DNA of 39,572 bases from Hymenopellis radicata (GCA_015501595.1 JADNRX010000476.1:1-39572); one strand, 5' to 3'; counted from the first letter of the stretch, positions 9,974 to 20,250 are shown. The notes: generated by a model not told the origin, from the letters alone. Numbers and translations are program-made.

Positions 9974-11409
9974 ATGCTGCTCGACCTACCTCTCGAATTG
10001 TTGATGAAAATAGCCGGGTTTGTGCGTTAACATTATGTTTCTTGTGACGAGTGAAGTTGATTATTGGTTAGGCGCACCAGAAGGACCGCCTCAACCTCCG
10101 ATTGACGTGTACAGTTCTAAACACTGTCGCTGTTGAACAAGCGTTCTTTTCTCTGTCTCTCAACACGTCCTCCGCGAACAAGAGCCTCATACGTGAACTC
10201 TCGACCACGAACATTGCCCGCCATGTCAAGTATCTCAACGTCGTCACTGACACCGAACCCGACAATGAAGTCGAATTTGCGCAGGCTATACGGCCTTTTG
10301 TCTTCGTCACAGGTATATCGTATGTGGACATCCTATATTTGACCCACACAAACGTGTTCACCGTATTATTAGATGGACGTGTCTTTGCGTCGATAACACA
10401 TCTTTTCTCCGACCCATCGCCGAGACGCTCGCCTCCCTACCGCGCGTTAAATCTCTCAAGCTTCGTATCGGCGATATAGAAATCCCCCCTCTGCCATTCC
10501 GCGACCTCGTCCAGTTCGATGCCGCCTTCACGGGCTCAGCCTCCGGCGTACGCTTCATGCAAAGAAACTTCCCCGCCATCTGCGCCAACTCCCCGCGTCT
10601 CCACACTCTCGTCCTCTCGAATCCTTTTACATCTCTTCGGCCCTTCAACAGCGCCCGCGACACGCTTCTGCGTCCTCTATGTCTGACAGGCGTCCGGGCG
10701 CTGTATTTACGTCAATGTAGCGCACCACTCTCGTGCTTCGTCGACTCTCCTGCCGTCCTTCGCTCGCTTTCATCTGTGTCACTACTTGACATGCCGCATA
10801 TGGACCAGCTCTGGACGCTGCTCCGGCGTGAGGAGATCTACTTATCGAAGATGGACGTTGATAGGATATCTGATGATTTATTCGATTATGTTCTGGCATA
10901 CGAAGGGTTGGAGGTGTTGAAGCTCCGCTGCGAGGACGATAACCCCGTCGACGACGCGTTGGGGAAGCAATTCTGGCGCGAGGTCTTGAGGAAGCACCGG
11001 GAGACGTTGCAGGAGTTGGAAGTCACTCCGAGGTTTGAGGGCGTCTGGTGTTTCGAGGCGGCTCCGGAGAATCAGGTCTTCCGCTGCCCGACTCTCAAAA
11101 CGCTGCGCGTGAGTTTCAAGTTTAGGTCTATCAGTGAAGACTTGGTGAGTTCAGTACTTTTTGGATGGCTTGATAATCCTAATCGACGAATGACAGATGT
11201 ATCTTCTTAGTTCAGTTCAGCCTTCGCTGGAACAGCTCTTTATCGACTGCCCACCACTGTGTTCTCCTCGTCACGGTCCGCCCCCATATGATAAGTCCGA
11301 AGGAGCCGCGCGTAAATGTATGGAGAGAACGATATCTGGGGTAGGAATGCATCGTATCAAAGGGAATCGGCGCATCTTGACAGTGCACGTTGTGCCTCCT
11401 TTGAAGTGA
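9974..11409 (+). CDS. F-box protein, possible 1-base frame break
   Basis: Likely substrate adaptor of an SCF ubiquitin ligase. The F-box motif spans the first intron: MLLDLPLELLMKIAGF (exon 1, 9974-10021), then AHQKDRLNLRLTCTVLN (exon 2 from 10072). Exon 2 ends at 10312. Exon 3 is 10373-11144 and holds leucine-rich segments (LASLPRVKSLKLRIGDIEI, SPRLHTLVLSNPF, GVRALYLRQC, YEGLEVLKLRCEDD, TLKTLRVSFKF). Exon 4 is 11197-11409 (PSLEQLFIDCPPL). The exon 2 frame carries into exon 3 as DGRVFASITHLFSD, but the leucine-rich part is in another frame, so one base seems to be missing near 10414-10416. This could be a sequencing error, a young pseudogene, or an intron arrangement I did not find. The target is unknown. 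Confidence 0.82.
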
Positions 11410-11591
11410 TGTGCAAAGGTGAAAAGTAGTTTCGAGCGCCATTGCCTGGCGTACACACGAAATGTTCACTTCTTTAGTGATTAAATCGAGTACTTCGGAC
11501 AGAATCGCTACAAAGTACAATTCACGCTGAGCCTGCAGCGAACCCTCAGAGAACCTAAAATACGATGTGCAAAGAAAATATGTCCAAGACC

Positions 11592-12319
11592 TCACACCAC
11601 AACCCCGATTCTCTCCTCCTCACACTGAATCTGCCGACTCTCCTGTACCAGTCCCAGCGCGCAACACAACACCGGCGCTATCCTCTGATACCATCTCTCG
11701 CTCTTCTCTATCGCATACCGCTCACGGACTTCTGTGCGTAGCTCGGACTGCCGCGCGCGTGAGCATCGTCAACCAAACAACATGAACGGTCACTCACATG
11801 CAACTTCCAGCACCCACAGCACGGTATACACGATGCGTAGACGACGCATGCATCCGAGCAGCATCCGCCGTAGGGATCGGGGTGCGGCCGGCCGGTTTTG
11901 CGGAGGTGCTCGAGGCGGTCGCTGTTGCGCCCGAAGACAATGCACGGGCATAGTGTCGCGGTGAGACCTGGTCCCGCGTGTGAGTGGCGACCCCCAGAAG
12001 AAAGAAGGGAGAACGTACATGTCCCGGTGTGGTCGCCACAGCTACTACTGCAGAGGTCGTGTGCCCACCCGTCCGATATACGCATCGGAGGTGTTGTGGA
12101 GGGTTGGGAGGTTATGTAGGGCGGCTGCGATGAAGGCATCAGTCAGCGGATGATGTGAGAGAATTTAAAAAGACATACGAGTTTCTCGTCGTGGGGTTTG
12201 TGCGAATGAGAGTTCTATGATACCGCGTTAACGACATTGTGATCGAAGAACAAAATACGAACCTCTGCATGTAAAGTGTAAACCGGAGGTGGCGCCGGTA
12301 CGTGAAGGAGATAAGCCAT
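11592..12319 (-). CDS. PLAC8-family cysteine-rich protein
   Basis: Small membrane-associated cysteine-rich protein; family members influence cell size or metal transport, but the role in fungi is poorly known. Five exons: 12319-12263, 12214-12179, 12124-12019, 11967-11798 and 11747-11592. All are in phase and give 174 residues. Order of parts: a leader MAYLLHVPAPPPVYTLHAE, a proline-rich linker, then the PLAC8 domain from about residue 50: GWAHDLCSSSCGDHTGTCL, the core CPCIVFGRNSDRLEHLRKTG, a Cys-rich segment CCSDACVVYASCIPCCGC, and the closing RYAIEKSERWYQ...CCALGLVQESRQIQ. Only this start is compatible with both upstream intron phases. A TATA-like element sits about 55 bp upstream of it. 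Confidence 0.92.
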
Positions 12320-12371
12320 GTGAACGAGAGCTGAGATGAAGATGAAAGTCTCGTACACGAAAAGCACCAAG

Positions 12372-12381
12372 CCATTATATA
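12372..12381 (-). promoter_or_regulatory. TATA-like element of the PLAC8 gene
   Basis: On the minus strand the sequence reads CCATATATAATGG. It lies about 55 bp upstream of the inferred start codon at 12319 and supports that start. Confidence 0.5.
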
Positions 12382-12920
12382 TGGGCGCCGTGTCTCCAGC
12401 GGTCAAGACTCTTGGCGGAGACATGAAAGATCGGTCGCGGACGTTGACCCGTTTCAACAATCGCCCGATTGTTTTTCCAGGGTTCTTTGGAGTATTTGAT
12501 ACGCAGGCCGACCTCTCGTCTGTCTTAGACACCGATTTGCTCAATGCGTCATTCATTCAGCCCATTTTTTGCTTCCGTCTGACAATCAACGTCAACACGC
12601 GAGCCTTCGTTGTCCACTCTGGCCAACACACGCTCACGTGTTGTGACGCCAAGGCCCAGGAGTCTCGAAACTACGCTGTCAGTTTCCCAGGTTTCCAAGG
12701 TTTGGAGCATTATGCCTCTGCAAGCCCCTGATGTCGCCGATTGGCCCCATTCGCCATGTTTTGTCGCGGTCCTCCCTGCTTTTCGGCGGGGTCTTTGGGT
12801 AGTCGATATGGACTCCGCGTAAAATAAGTGAGATTCTCAGCGTGAGTCAGAGTAGTCTAAAATACATTTGTGAGTGGGGATATACGGATACAGCAAGAAA
12901 CAAGTCCATCAACCAATCAA
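12382..12920. other. Intergenic region between two minus-strand genes
   Basis: Upstream region of PLAC8 and downstream region of the stomatin-like gene. A 131-codon plus-strand frame (12336-12731) overlaps the PLAC8 promoter and 5' end and shows no domain, so I regard it as non-coding. Confidence 0.45.
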
Positions 12921-14214
12921 TCAAACAACAACACCTGCAGCGCGATCCCCCATCCCGCTCTTTACGTGCTCCGCATAATCAATATTATACGCCTCCCCAC
13001 CCTGCCCCAGCGCCGCCTTGTCGCCAAAAAAGTACGTCGAATTGCTTTTGCTCGCCGCAATCGCCTTGAGCTGCTCGAGCCGCCGCAGCTCCACGAGCGT
13101 GAGCAGCGCGCGCTGCCGATCCTCTGCCTTGACATTGGCCTTGTCCACCGCTATGCTCTTCGCGATCTCCTCAACCTGCGCGGCGAGCGCCGACGCCTCC
13201 ATGAGCGACTGCTGCTGGCGCGCCTCTGCTTCGCGGACGACGGTCGTGAAGCTGGCATCGGCTTCGTTGGCTTTGGCTTGGAGGTGGCCCTCGCTCTCTA
13301 GGATGACGCGCTGCTTTTGGCCCTCGGCAACGTTTATTTGAGCTTGGGTGTCGAGAAGCTGTTTGCGGCGGTTGCGCTCGGCTTCCATTTGGAGTTCTAG
13401 TTGACGCTGGAGCGAGATGTAAGAATGGAGATGATATCCTGGAAGAGGCTGCGTACCTCGACCTCTCGGTTGGCCGGCTGGAATGATTGGACTTCGAAGC
13501 GCGTTCCCTCGACACCCCAGTTCTATGGCATTCGGTGAGTAGAGAAATAAAGCGAAAAGAAGACATTCGTACAGCCAGAGACGTTCCAATCATTTCGTTC
13601 AACTTGCTGTTGATGCCGTTTCTGTCGCCGATGATCTGAGCAGTGATGAGTGGGGACCTTCGTTACAGTAGTCACCTACTTGATCATAGCTGAACGTTCC
13701 AAGAACTGCGCGCATAGCTGAGGTTCCAAAATTCTGTATGTTCTTTTCCAGATCGGTCACCTTGAAGCAGGCCTTGTAGCCATCGATGATGCGATAGAAC
13801 AGAGAGCCGGTGACGGTTATAGGGACCTGGAGGGGTTTAGCGATGTTGTATTAATATAAGTTGACGGACATTGTCGAGAGTGTATCCTTGGAGCTATAGA
13901 GCCGTAAGAAACAGGCAACGCGTGGAATAAACATGACCGACATGGGGTATGTTTATGGAACATTCACGCAAGTCGACTCTTTGGACGCTGTGGAACGGCG
14001 GGATGAACAAGTGAATGCCGGGGCTGAGTCGCACTGGATCACGACCGAAGCTGTTGAGATATCAGAATTCAGTTCAGTACAGAAGATGAACGACGCACCT
14101 AAGTCTCCATCCTTCTTGACCTTGCTCGATGATAGTAAGAAAGGTGCGCCTCCCAATCGGTCCAAGGCTCGGTCGGGCGCGCGATAGTACTCGAAGAGCT
14201 GGACGAGTATTCAT
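12921..14214 (-). CDS. Mitochondrial stomatin-like (SPFH/band 7) protein
   Basis: Predicted membrane-scaffold protein of the SPFH family, closest in design to stomatin-like protein 2 of the inner mitochondrial membrane. Seven exons: 14214-14099, 14050-13942, 13893-13870 (24 nt), 13826-13680, 13635-13573, 13522-13457 and 13406-12921. All are in phase and give 336 residues. The N-terminus MNTRPALRVLSRARPSLGPI is Arg-rich and lacks acidic residues, like a mitochondrial presequence. It is followed by FLTIIEQGQEGWRLSFGRDP and LSPGIHLFIPPF. The SPFH core has NVPITVTGSLFYRIIDGYKA, GTSAMRAVLG and NWGVEGTRFEVQSFQPANRE. A long coiled-coil region rich in Glu, Ala and Gln follows (LQMEAERNRRKQLLDTQAQI, then VREAEARQQQSL). 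It ends with KSNSTYFFGDKAALGQG and a variable tail. Confidence 0.93.
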
Positions 14215-14638
14215 ATCGGTGGAATGGGATGTACATGGTGGCGAAAAGCGTCCTTTAAAGCTGTTCTTGGCTGAGAAGCGTGCTCTGCCGACAGTACGCG
14301 GCCATGCCTTCTCTGCCGAGCCGCGTCATAATCTACGGTTCGGGGGCGTTCGGGCGCTCCGCTGCAACTCCGCTGTGCTTCTTACTGTTGATTAACGCTG
14401 GAAACAATCAGCTAAACACCACGCGAATCGGAATGCGTCGTACCGTACCCCGTCAAGCTTGAATTTGGCTCTGAAGACACCCTCAATAATGTTCATCATG
14501 GACCACTGGTACAGGGGACAAGTAATATCAAGGTAATACTTATGACTCTGAGCGTCGTTGACAATGATGATGTTGGGAAACAAAGGGTGTAGTACCATTG
14601 AAATTGATCTCGATCGGCAGCACTTCTACGAGCCAATC
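14215..14638. other. Divergent intergenic region
   Basis: Lies between the start of the stomatin-like gene (minus) and deaminase copy A (plus), so it probably holds both promoters. A minus-strand frame 14392-14598 encodes a protein-like peptide (FPNIIIVNDAQSHKYYLDI, GVFRAKFKLDGVRYDAFRF) with no recognised family. It may be an exon remnant. Confidence 0.4.
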
Positions 14639-15238
14639 ATGCATAACAAGTCGCAGTTTTATCTCTCGCAGTGTATCCAGGCAGCGTCCAAGGTGTGTTT
14701 CGCTTTCACTGCGCATCCAGGCTGACTCGGAACCATCGCAGTCGCCCATGTCCTTCACGCTCGGATCCATCATCGTCAAAGGCGGCAAGATAATATCTAC
14801 GCGGTATAATCACCAGCGCACCCACTATGACGAGCTCACCATCGCCACCCCCTCTGGCCGCCCCGTCTCCATGCACGCCGAGATCCACGCCATTTTCAAC
14901 TTGACTGACGGCAGGGCTCCTCCCTTCAAGCAGCAGGTTCAACCGCATAAACGAAAACAACAGCATCTTTTATGGACGTGATAAGAGGATTGTCGGCGCT
15001 GATTTGTACGTCGTCAGGACGAAGAAACACGGATTGGGATGCGCGAAGCCTTGCTGGAGGTGGTGAGTTGTACTCTGCTCATCGATGGCTTGAATTGCGT
15101 TATTTTAGCGTTGATTGGTGTGAATGGGCAGGTATCAAGCGCATATTTTACTGGAGCGAACTTGATGGCGCGTTCTGCTGCATCAAAGTTGCTGAAGCGA
15201 GGCTGATATTCGCCTATTTTACAAAAATGGTAAGCTAG
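14639..15238 (+). pseudogene. Cytidine/dCMP deaminase-like gene, copy A (damaged)
   Basis: Zinc-dependent deaminase fold. Exons: 14639-14692 (MHNKSQFYLSQCIQAASK), 14742-15062 and 15109-15238. Motifs: SPMSFTLGSIIVKGGKIIS, then the zinc site SMHAEIHAI (HAE with the catalytic Glu), then on the far side of a linker YGRDKRIVGADLYVVRTKK and KPCWRCVDWCEWAGIKR (the PCxxC zinc ligands, with the last Cys made by splicing). The HAE half and the PCxxC half are in different frames: exon 2 is 321 nt, one base off the needed phase. Compared with copy B, the last exon also lacks 22 nt and has one extra T, which removes the conserved end. An in-frame ATG further upstream near 14560 is possible. The substrate is unknown; the gene is probably inactive. 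Confidence 0.75.
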
Positions 15239-15955
15239 ACGCTCGTCTCAAGATTAAACTCATCTTCGAAATTTAATGTAAGGCATCGCAGTGAAGTAAT
15301 AAAAACAAGTTCAGCGCGATGGTCGGACGTACGGTGTTTCGGAGGCATCCACCGCTGCTAGTGACATGTCGCATGTAGCTATGAAGGTCCGCTTCATTAA
15401 CGCTTGGAATGGCGGCCCTTTTCTTGGTTCTTGAGCTGATTCTCATCTAACCATATTACACGGCCAGAGCCTCAGATGATTTCTGTATAAGGCGTGAGAA
15501 CGATTCGGAAGCCATTTTCGTCCTGATAACCTGAATCCAAAATTTGATGTCCTCCGTCCATCTGCCAATTTCCAATAGCATATTTATCCTCAGTGCAATG
15601 AATGGACCCATTTCCCGTGCATACTTCGATATTTTGCTTCGAGTCTATCTCAACGTTTGTCCTGGCGGTATATTCAGCACTTGACGACCACGCAGCTTCG
15701 TTGATTTGGTCTTGTTTAATCATTCAACGTTCAACCTCCGCCAGGATTTTCCATCTCTGACTCCAACCACCGTGTGTCGCATTGTGTTGCTCCGACTCGC
15801 TGCAGAGCCAGAGCGGCGCGCCGGAATGCTAGTCCGTAAGTCACAGCGACGTGCCCTCATGAGGCCTTCCGGTGATCACTGCTTGTTGTGACGGGCAACG
15901 TTGCTCGACCGTCGTGTTGCTCGCTGGAGAGCGGCGCGCCAGTTAGCCATCCCAC
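15239..15955. other. Intergenic region, no recognised gene
   Basis: A minus-strand frame 15472-15723 (GNWQMDGGHQILDSGYQDEN) has protein-like composition but no recognised domain or start. The first ~45 bp (to about 15282) belong to the duplication shared with copy B. A short GAGCGGCGCGCC motif occurs twice, near 15810 and 15931. Confidence 0.4.
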
Positions 15956-16615
15956 ATGACTTTTCTCTCATCTGTTGCCCCCGTGAAGCCCTCTAGCAAG
16001 GTGCGCATCTTCGATCACTGTTGTTGACCTCTCTTGCTGTCGTCTGTCGCCAGATTCACGAACTACGCACGGACTGTGAGTGCGACGACGAGGACTGCGA
16101 GCAACAAGGACAGCAAGCACAACGATGAGTACCTTTGAACGGGCCCTGCGAGCGACGAGCTTACTAACGAGTATCTGTCAGATTTTCTGTGCGCCGTCTA
16201 CCGCGACGTAGACAACAGTATGGCGGCTCGCGTCCTTGGACATTGACTTGGTCTACCACCCGCTTGGTGCGTCGTCGCTCTAGCTGTTACAAGCGTACTC
16301 ACCACTCTTTTGTTAGGCATCGAGTAGGCCGCCTGGGGCTTGCTTTGTATTGGTGAGTCCGTCGAGTTGTTTTCACCTTGCCTTGTATTCTAACTCTTAC
16401 TCAGGTGTTTCTAACAATTTTTTTTACCACTGGTACGTCAATCCGTTCTTGATCTTATCGCTGTGTTTCTGACACATTTCCCAGGTCGACACTCCGAAGT
16501 CAGAGGCCCCCGCCGGCAAGGCGGCATTTCGCTGTCGAATCCATCACGTCCGCAAGAGAGCAGCGGCCCTTCTCCGCTGTGCTCGGTTCCTCGCGACTCC
16601 CTTCTGCTGCTAGAT
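15956..16615 (+). CDS. Possible multi-intron gene, unrecognised
   Basis: Starts at MTFLSSVAPVKPSSK and then shows a run of well-formed short introns: GTGCGC...GCCAG (from 16001), GTGAGT...ACAG, GTACCT...TACTAAC...GTCAG (perfect branch point), GTGCGT...GTTAG, GTGAGT...CTCAG and GTACGT...CCCAG. Between them are peptides such as FLCAVYRDVDNSMAARVL, a hydrophobic piece and VDTPKSEAPAGKAAFRC. I could not join all exons in one frame without one or two base changes (for example near 16230 and in the T8 run at 16419-16426). It may be a decayed or mis-sequenced gene, or a spliced non-coding transcript. No function can be assigned. Confidence 0.3.
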
Positions 16616-16619
16616 TGCA

Positions 16620-17066
16620 AGTGTTTTCTTCTTCTTATGTTCTATTGACTCATAGTATACAGGCCTCAACTGGTGTGGCGACTCGTTTCTGTACAACAAC
16701 ATTTTTCGGTTGGCATTCTGCCCGACAGTGGAACCTTGGGCGAACGCAGTGGGCACTGGTGAGGCAACTCCGCACTGCTTGGATGGACAAGATCTTCACT
16801 CACATATTCCCTCATACAGAGATTGTAACTGAGAGAGGCACGGTGCGTCGTCGTAGCGTAGTGACTGGATGTATTTGTAGTAGTTTAATATCATTTATTT
16901 GTGCATTCTACAATGGGTGATGAATCAGGGGTGGTAAATCGGGAAGCGGCGGAAGCAGGATAGTAGCGGGATACGGGAGCGGAGGGCTTGCTGTTGATAA
17001 ATATGGTGCATGCGTAGGATATATGTTGTGTATAACAGAATAGACAAGGGCTATTATTTTGAATTG
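16620..17066. other. Intergenic region left of the transposon dimer
   Basis: No gene recognised. It ends at the CAAATTAC target duplication. Confidence 0.4.
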
Positions 17067-17074
17067 CAAATTAC

Positions 17075-18653
17075 GGCCCATATGTCATGTCTGTGGCTAA
17101 TCAAGTTCCGAAGGAACTTGACCGCAACAGCCCGCACAGCGGCTGTAGGTGATGAAGGAGTACACCGCGCGCCGTAGGCGCGCTACCTGACATAGTGATG
17201 TCAGGAGTAGGATCCTGATATTCTTGGTCGATGTGCCCTCAAGGCATCATAGTGTAGCGGTTTTGAGCATCAGCCGCTTATGCATTTTGTTCCTGCTCAT
17301 CCTTGTTTCGATTCCTTCTGCTGACGGCGCGATTTAGGGTCGTGGAAATAACCTCCGGGGGTGGTAAATAACCGTTATTTACCTACCCGCCAGAAGAAGA
17401 GGTTATTTACCGGTAATTTACCGGCACGTGATATATTCACGTGACCTTTTCGTGGAATCTCTTTGCCTGCTGTTGTCTGTGTGTTCCCTCTCCTTTGGCC
17501 TCATGCCACTTTCTTGGTGTCACCACTGTTAAATATTGATTATGTAGTTCTCCCTCCTTCCCTCCCATGTAATTCTGGGCCAATTGAACCCTGTATTTTG
17601 TTCAGCCTGATTTGAGCTGCCGGAGTCAACCTAGAGTTAGTCTCTCATAGCCAGACTACGATACACATGACGGCGAGCGAGTATGTGTATGTAAGAGTGC
17701 CTATTGACTCTTGTGCTGAATTTTGGTTGAATTCAACTCTCCAATTGTTAGCATTTTCATTTTCTTAACAAGTTGCCTGTATCTGTCTGTGGTGGCATGG
17801 CTCCTAGTGTCAATGGCGGGAAGCTTCCCGAATTTGTGCGCCACAGATCACGTGAAAATGTCACGTGGGGGTAAATAACCTACCTCCCAGGCTCTGAGGT
17901 TACGAACCGGTAAATAACCGGTAATTTACCGGGAAACAACCTCCCGGTATGCTAACCTAGGTTGTTTCCACTACCCTAGCGCGATTTAGGTGATTTTTTT
18001 GCACCGCCTGCGGCGCACAACGGTGTAATTTCTCTCAATCACGAAGCTCTCACACCCATCTCTGGTTTGAGTTTAATCTGAGCTTATGGATTGAAATTTT
18101 CGGCCTGCGGCGCGCATAGTTCTAGTCGGTGTAGACTGGCCAAGATTATACAGTAGTCAAGTTAATAAGATGAGATGTGATACCTCGTAAGGGCGGTAAC
18201 TCTCACAATCTGCCTAAACATTATTTTTTTCGGTGCCTGCGGCGCGTGTACACTGTCATATCCTCAAAACGCGCCACATCCACTGCATCATGTGTTATCA
18301 TAACAAGCTGTGTTCCTTCCTCTGACTGAATCCTCTAATTCTTAACGGACACACTATATGCGCGCGCAACGCGTAGGAACTGGTTTGACATTCTGCATAA
18401 CTATGGCTGATGCAGAACATGATAGAACACAGCTCAAACTTTCAAACCGGGTCCTGCAGTCCCGCCGAGTCGATTCATGGATGATGCGATGACGGTGCGC
18501 TTGTTACAGAGTCAGCAGAACAGTACAGAGGGTATTGAGCCAGAGCGTCACGCGTCGGTGCTGACTCAGCTACGTTCTCATTGGCCCATCACTTGTTATG
18601 TCTGTTATGTACGGATCGGGACATAACGTAGCCACAGGTAAGGATGATGAGCC
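17075..18653 (+). repeat. Transposon unit 1
   Basis: About 1.58 kb. It includes a hairpin CAGCCCGCACAGCGGCTG (one G short of perfect), a CTGACATAGTGATGTCAG hairpin, repeated CCTGCGGCGC motifs near 18006, 18103 and 18234, and the nested MITE. It lacks one base relative to unit 2 at four places, each in a G or C run. Confidence 0.95.
17335..17978 (+). mobile_element. Nested hAT-like MITE, unit 1 copy
   Basis: 644 bp. Ends read TAGGGTCGTGGAAATAACCT and, as reverse complement, TAGGGTAGTGGAAACAACCT. It is flanked by 8-bp direct repeats GCGCGATT at 17327-17334 and 17979-17986. The TAGGG terminus plus the 8-bp duplication fit the hAT superfamily. Subterminal regions hold many GGTAAATAACC and GGTAATTTACC repeats and paired CACGTG palindromes (around 17426-17443 and 17849-17866), which could be transposase-binding repeats. 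No coding capacity. Confidence 0.9.
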
Positions 18654-18659
18654 CAAATT

Positions 18660-20242
18660 GGCCCATATGTCATGTCTGTGGCTAATCAAGTTCCGAAGGA
18701 ACTTGACCGCAACAGCCCGCACAGCGGGCTGTAGGTGATGAAGGAGTACACCGCGCGCCGTAGGCGCGCTACCTGACATAGTGATGTCAGGAGTAGGATC
18801 CTGATATTCTTGGTCGATGTGCCCTCAAGGCATCATAGTGTAGCGGTTTTGAGCATCAGCCGCTTATGCATTTTGTTCCTGCTCATCCTTGTTTCGATTC
18901 CTTCTGCTGACGGCGCGATTTAGGGTCGTGGAAATAACCTCCGGGGGTGGTAAATAACCGTTATTTACCTACCCGCCCAGAAGAAGAGGTTATTTACCGG
19001 TAATTTACCGGCACGTGATATATTCACGTGACCTTTTCGTGGGAATCTCTTTGCCTGCTGTTGTCTGTGTGTTCCCTCTCCTTTGGCCTCATGCCCACTT
19101 TCTTGGTGTCACCACTGTTAAATATTGATTATGTAGTTCTCCCTCCTTCCCTCCCATGTAATTCTGGGCCAATTGAACCCTGTATTTTGTTCAGCCTGAT
19201 TTGAGCTGCCGGAGTCAACCTAGAGTTAGTCTCTCATAGCCAGACTACGATACACATGACGGCGAGCGAGTATGTGTATGTAAGAGTGCCTATTGACTCT
19301 TGTGCTGAATTTTGGTTGAATTCAACTCTCCAATTGTTAGCATTTTCATTTTCTTAACAAGTTGCCTGTATCTGTCTGTGGTGGCATGGCTCCTAGTGTC
19401 AATGGCGGGAAGCTTCCCGAATTTGTGCGCCACAGATCACGTGAAAATGTCACGTGGGGGTAAATAACCTACCTCCCAGGCTCTGAGGTTACGAACCGGT
19501 AAATAACCGGTAATTTACCGGGAAACAACCTCCCGGTATGCTAACCTAGGTTGTTTCCACTACCCTAGCGCGATTTAGGTGATTTTTTTGCACCGCCTGC
19601 GGCGCACAACGGTGTAATTTCTCTCAATCACGAAGCTCTCACACCCATCTCTGGTTTGAGTTTAATCTGAGCTTATGGATTGAAATTTTCGGCCTGCGGC
19701 GCGCATAGTTCTAGTCGGTGTAGACTGGCCAAGATTATACAGTAGTCAAGTTAATAAGATGAGATGTGATACCTCGTAAGGGCGGTAACTCTCACAATCT
19801 GCCTAAACATTATTTTTTTCGGTGCCTGCGGCGCGTGTACACTGTCATATCCTCAAAACGCGCCACATCCACTGCATCATGTGTTATCATAACAAGCTGT
19901 GTTCCTTCCTCTGACTGAATCCTCTAATTCTTAACGGACACACTATATGCGCGCGCAACGCGTAGGAACTGGTTTGACATTCTGCATAACTATGGCTGAT
20001 GCAGAACATGATAGAACACAGCTCAAACTTTCAAACCGGGTCCTGCAGTCCCGCCGAGTCGATTCATGGATGATGCGATGACGGTGCGCTTGTTACAGAG
20101 TCAGCAGAACAGTACAGAGGGTATTGAGCCAGAGCGTCACGCGTCGGTGCTGACTCAGCTACGTTCTCATTGGCCCATCACTTGTTATGTCTGTTATGTA
20201 CGGATCGGGACATAACGTAGCCACAGGTAAGGATGATGAGCC
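18660..20242 (+). repeat. Transposon unit 2
   Basis: Same as unit 1 except for four extra single bases, all in G or C runs. Here the hairpin near 18713-18732 is perfect (CAGCCCGCACAGCGGGCTG), suggesting that unit 2 carries the original sequence. The near identity shows that the duplication is recent or was produced by assembly. Confidence 0.95.
18921..19567 (+). mobile_element. Nested hAT-like MITE, unit 2 copy
   Basis: Same ends and the same GCGCGATT flanks as the copy in unit 1, so the MITE was already inside the unit when the unit doubled. Confidence 0.9.
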
Positions 20243-20250
20243 CAAATTAC

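Larger units (their letters stand above)
17067..20250. mobile_element. Dimeric non-autonomous DNA transposon flanked by 8-bp target duplication
   Basis: Two head-to-tail units (17075-18653 and 18660-20242) sit between direct repeats CAAATTAC at 17067-17074 and 20243-20250. The units are joined by CAAATT (18654-18659), a shortened form of the same 8-mer. Unit ends form an imperfect 25-bp terminal inverted repeat: GGCCCAT... with TCTGTGGCTA at the left, and its counterpart GGCTCAT... with CCTGTGGCTA at the right (17 of 25 positions match, no gap). No transposase is encoded. An 8-bp target duplication is known for hAT and for KDZ-type elements common in basidiomycetes; the GG terminus does not settle which. 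The two units differ only by four single-base indels. Confidence 0.85.

Noticed and set aside
12336..12731. 131-codon plus-strand frame
   Set aside because: Covers the promoter and first exon of the PLAC8 gene on the other strand; no domain.
17990..18245. Repeated CCTGCGGCGC motifs as a CRISPR-like array
   Set aside because: Only three imperfect copies, uneven spacing of about 100-130 bp, in a fungal nuclear transposon.
17075..20242. The tandem units as the two LTRs of a retrotransposon
   Set aside because: Units do not begin TG and end CA, there is no internal region, primer-binding site or polypurine tract between them, and the target duplication is 8 bp instead of 4-6 bp.
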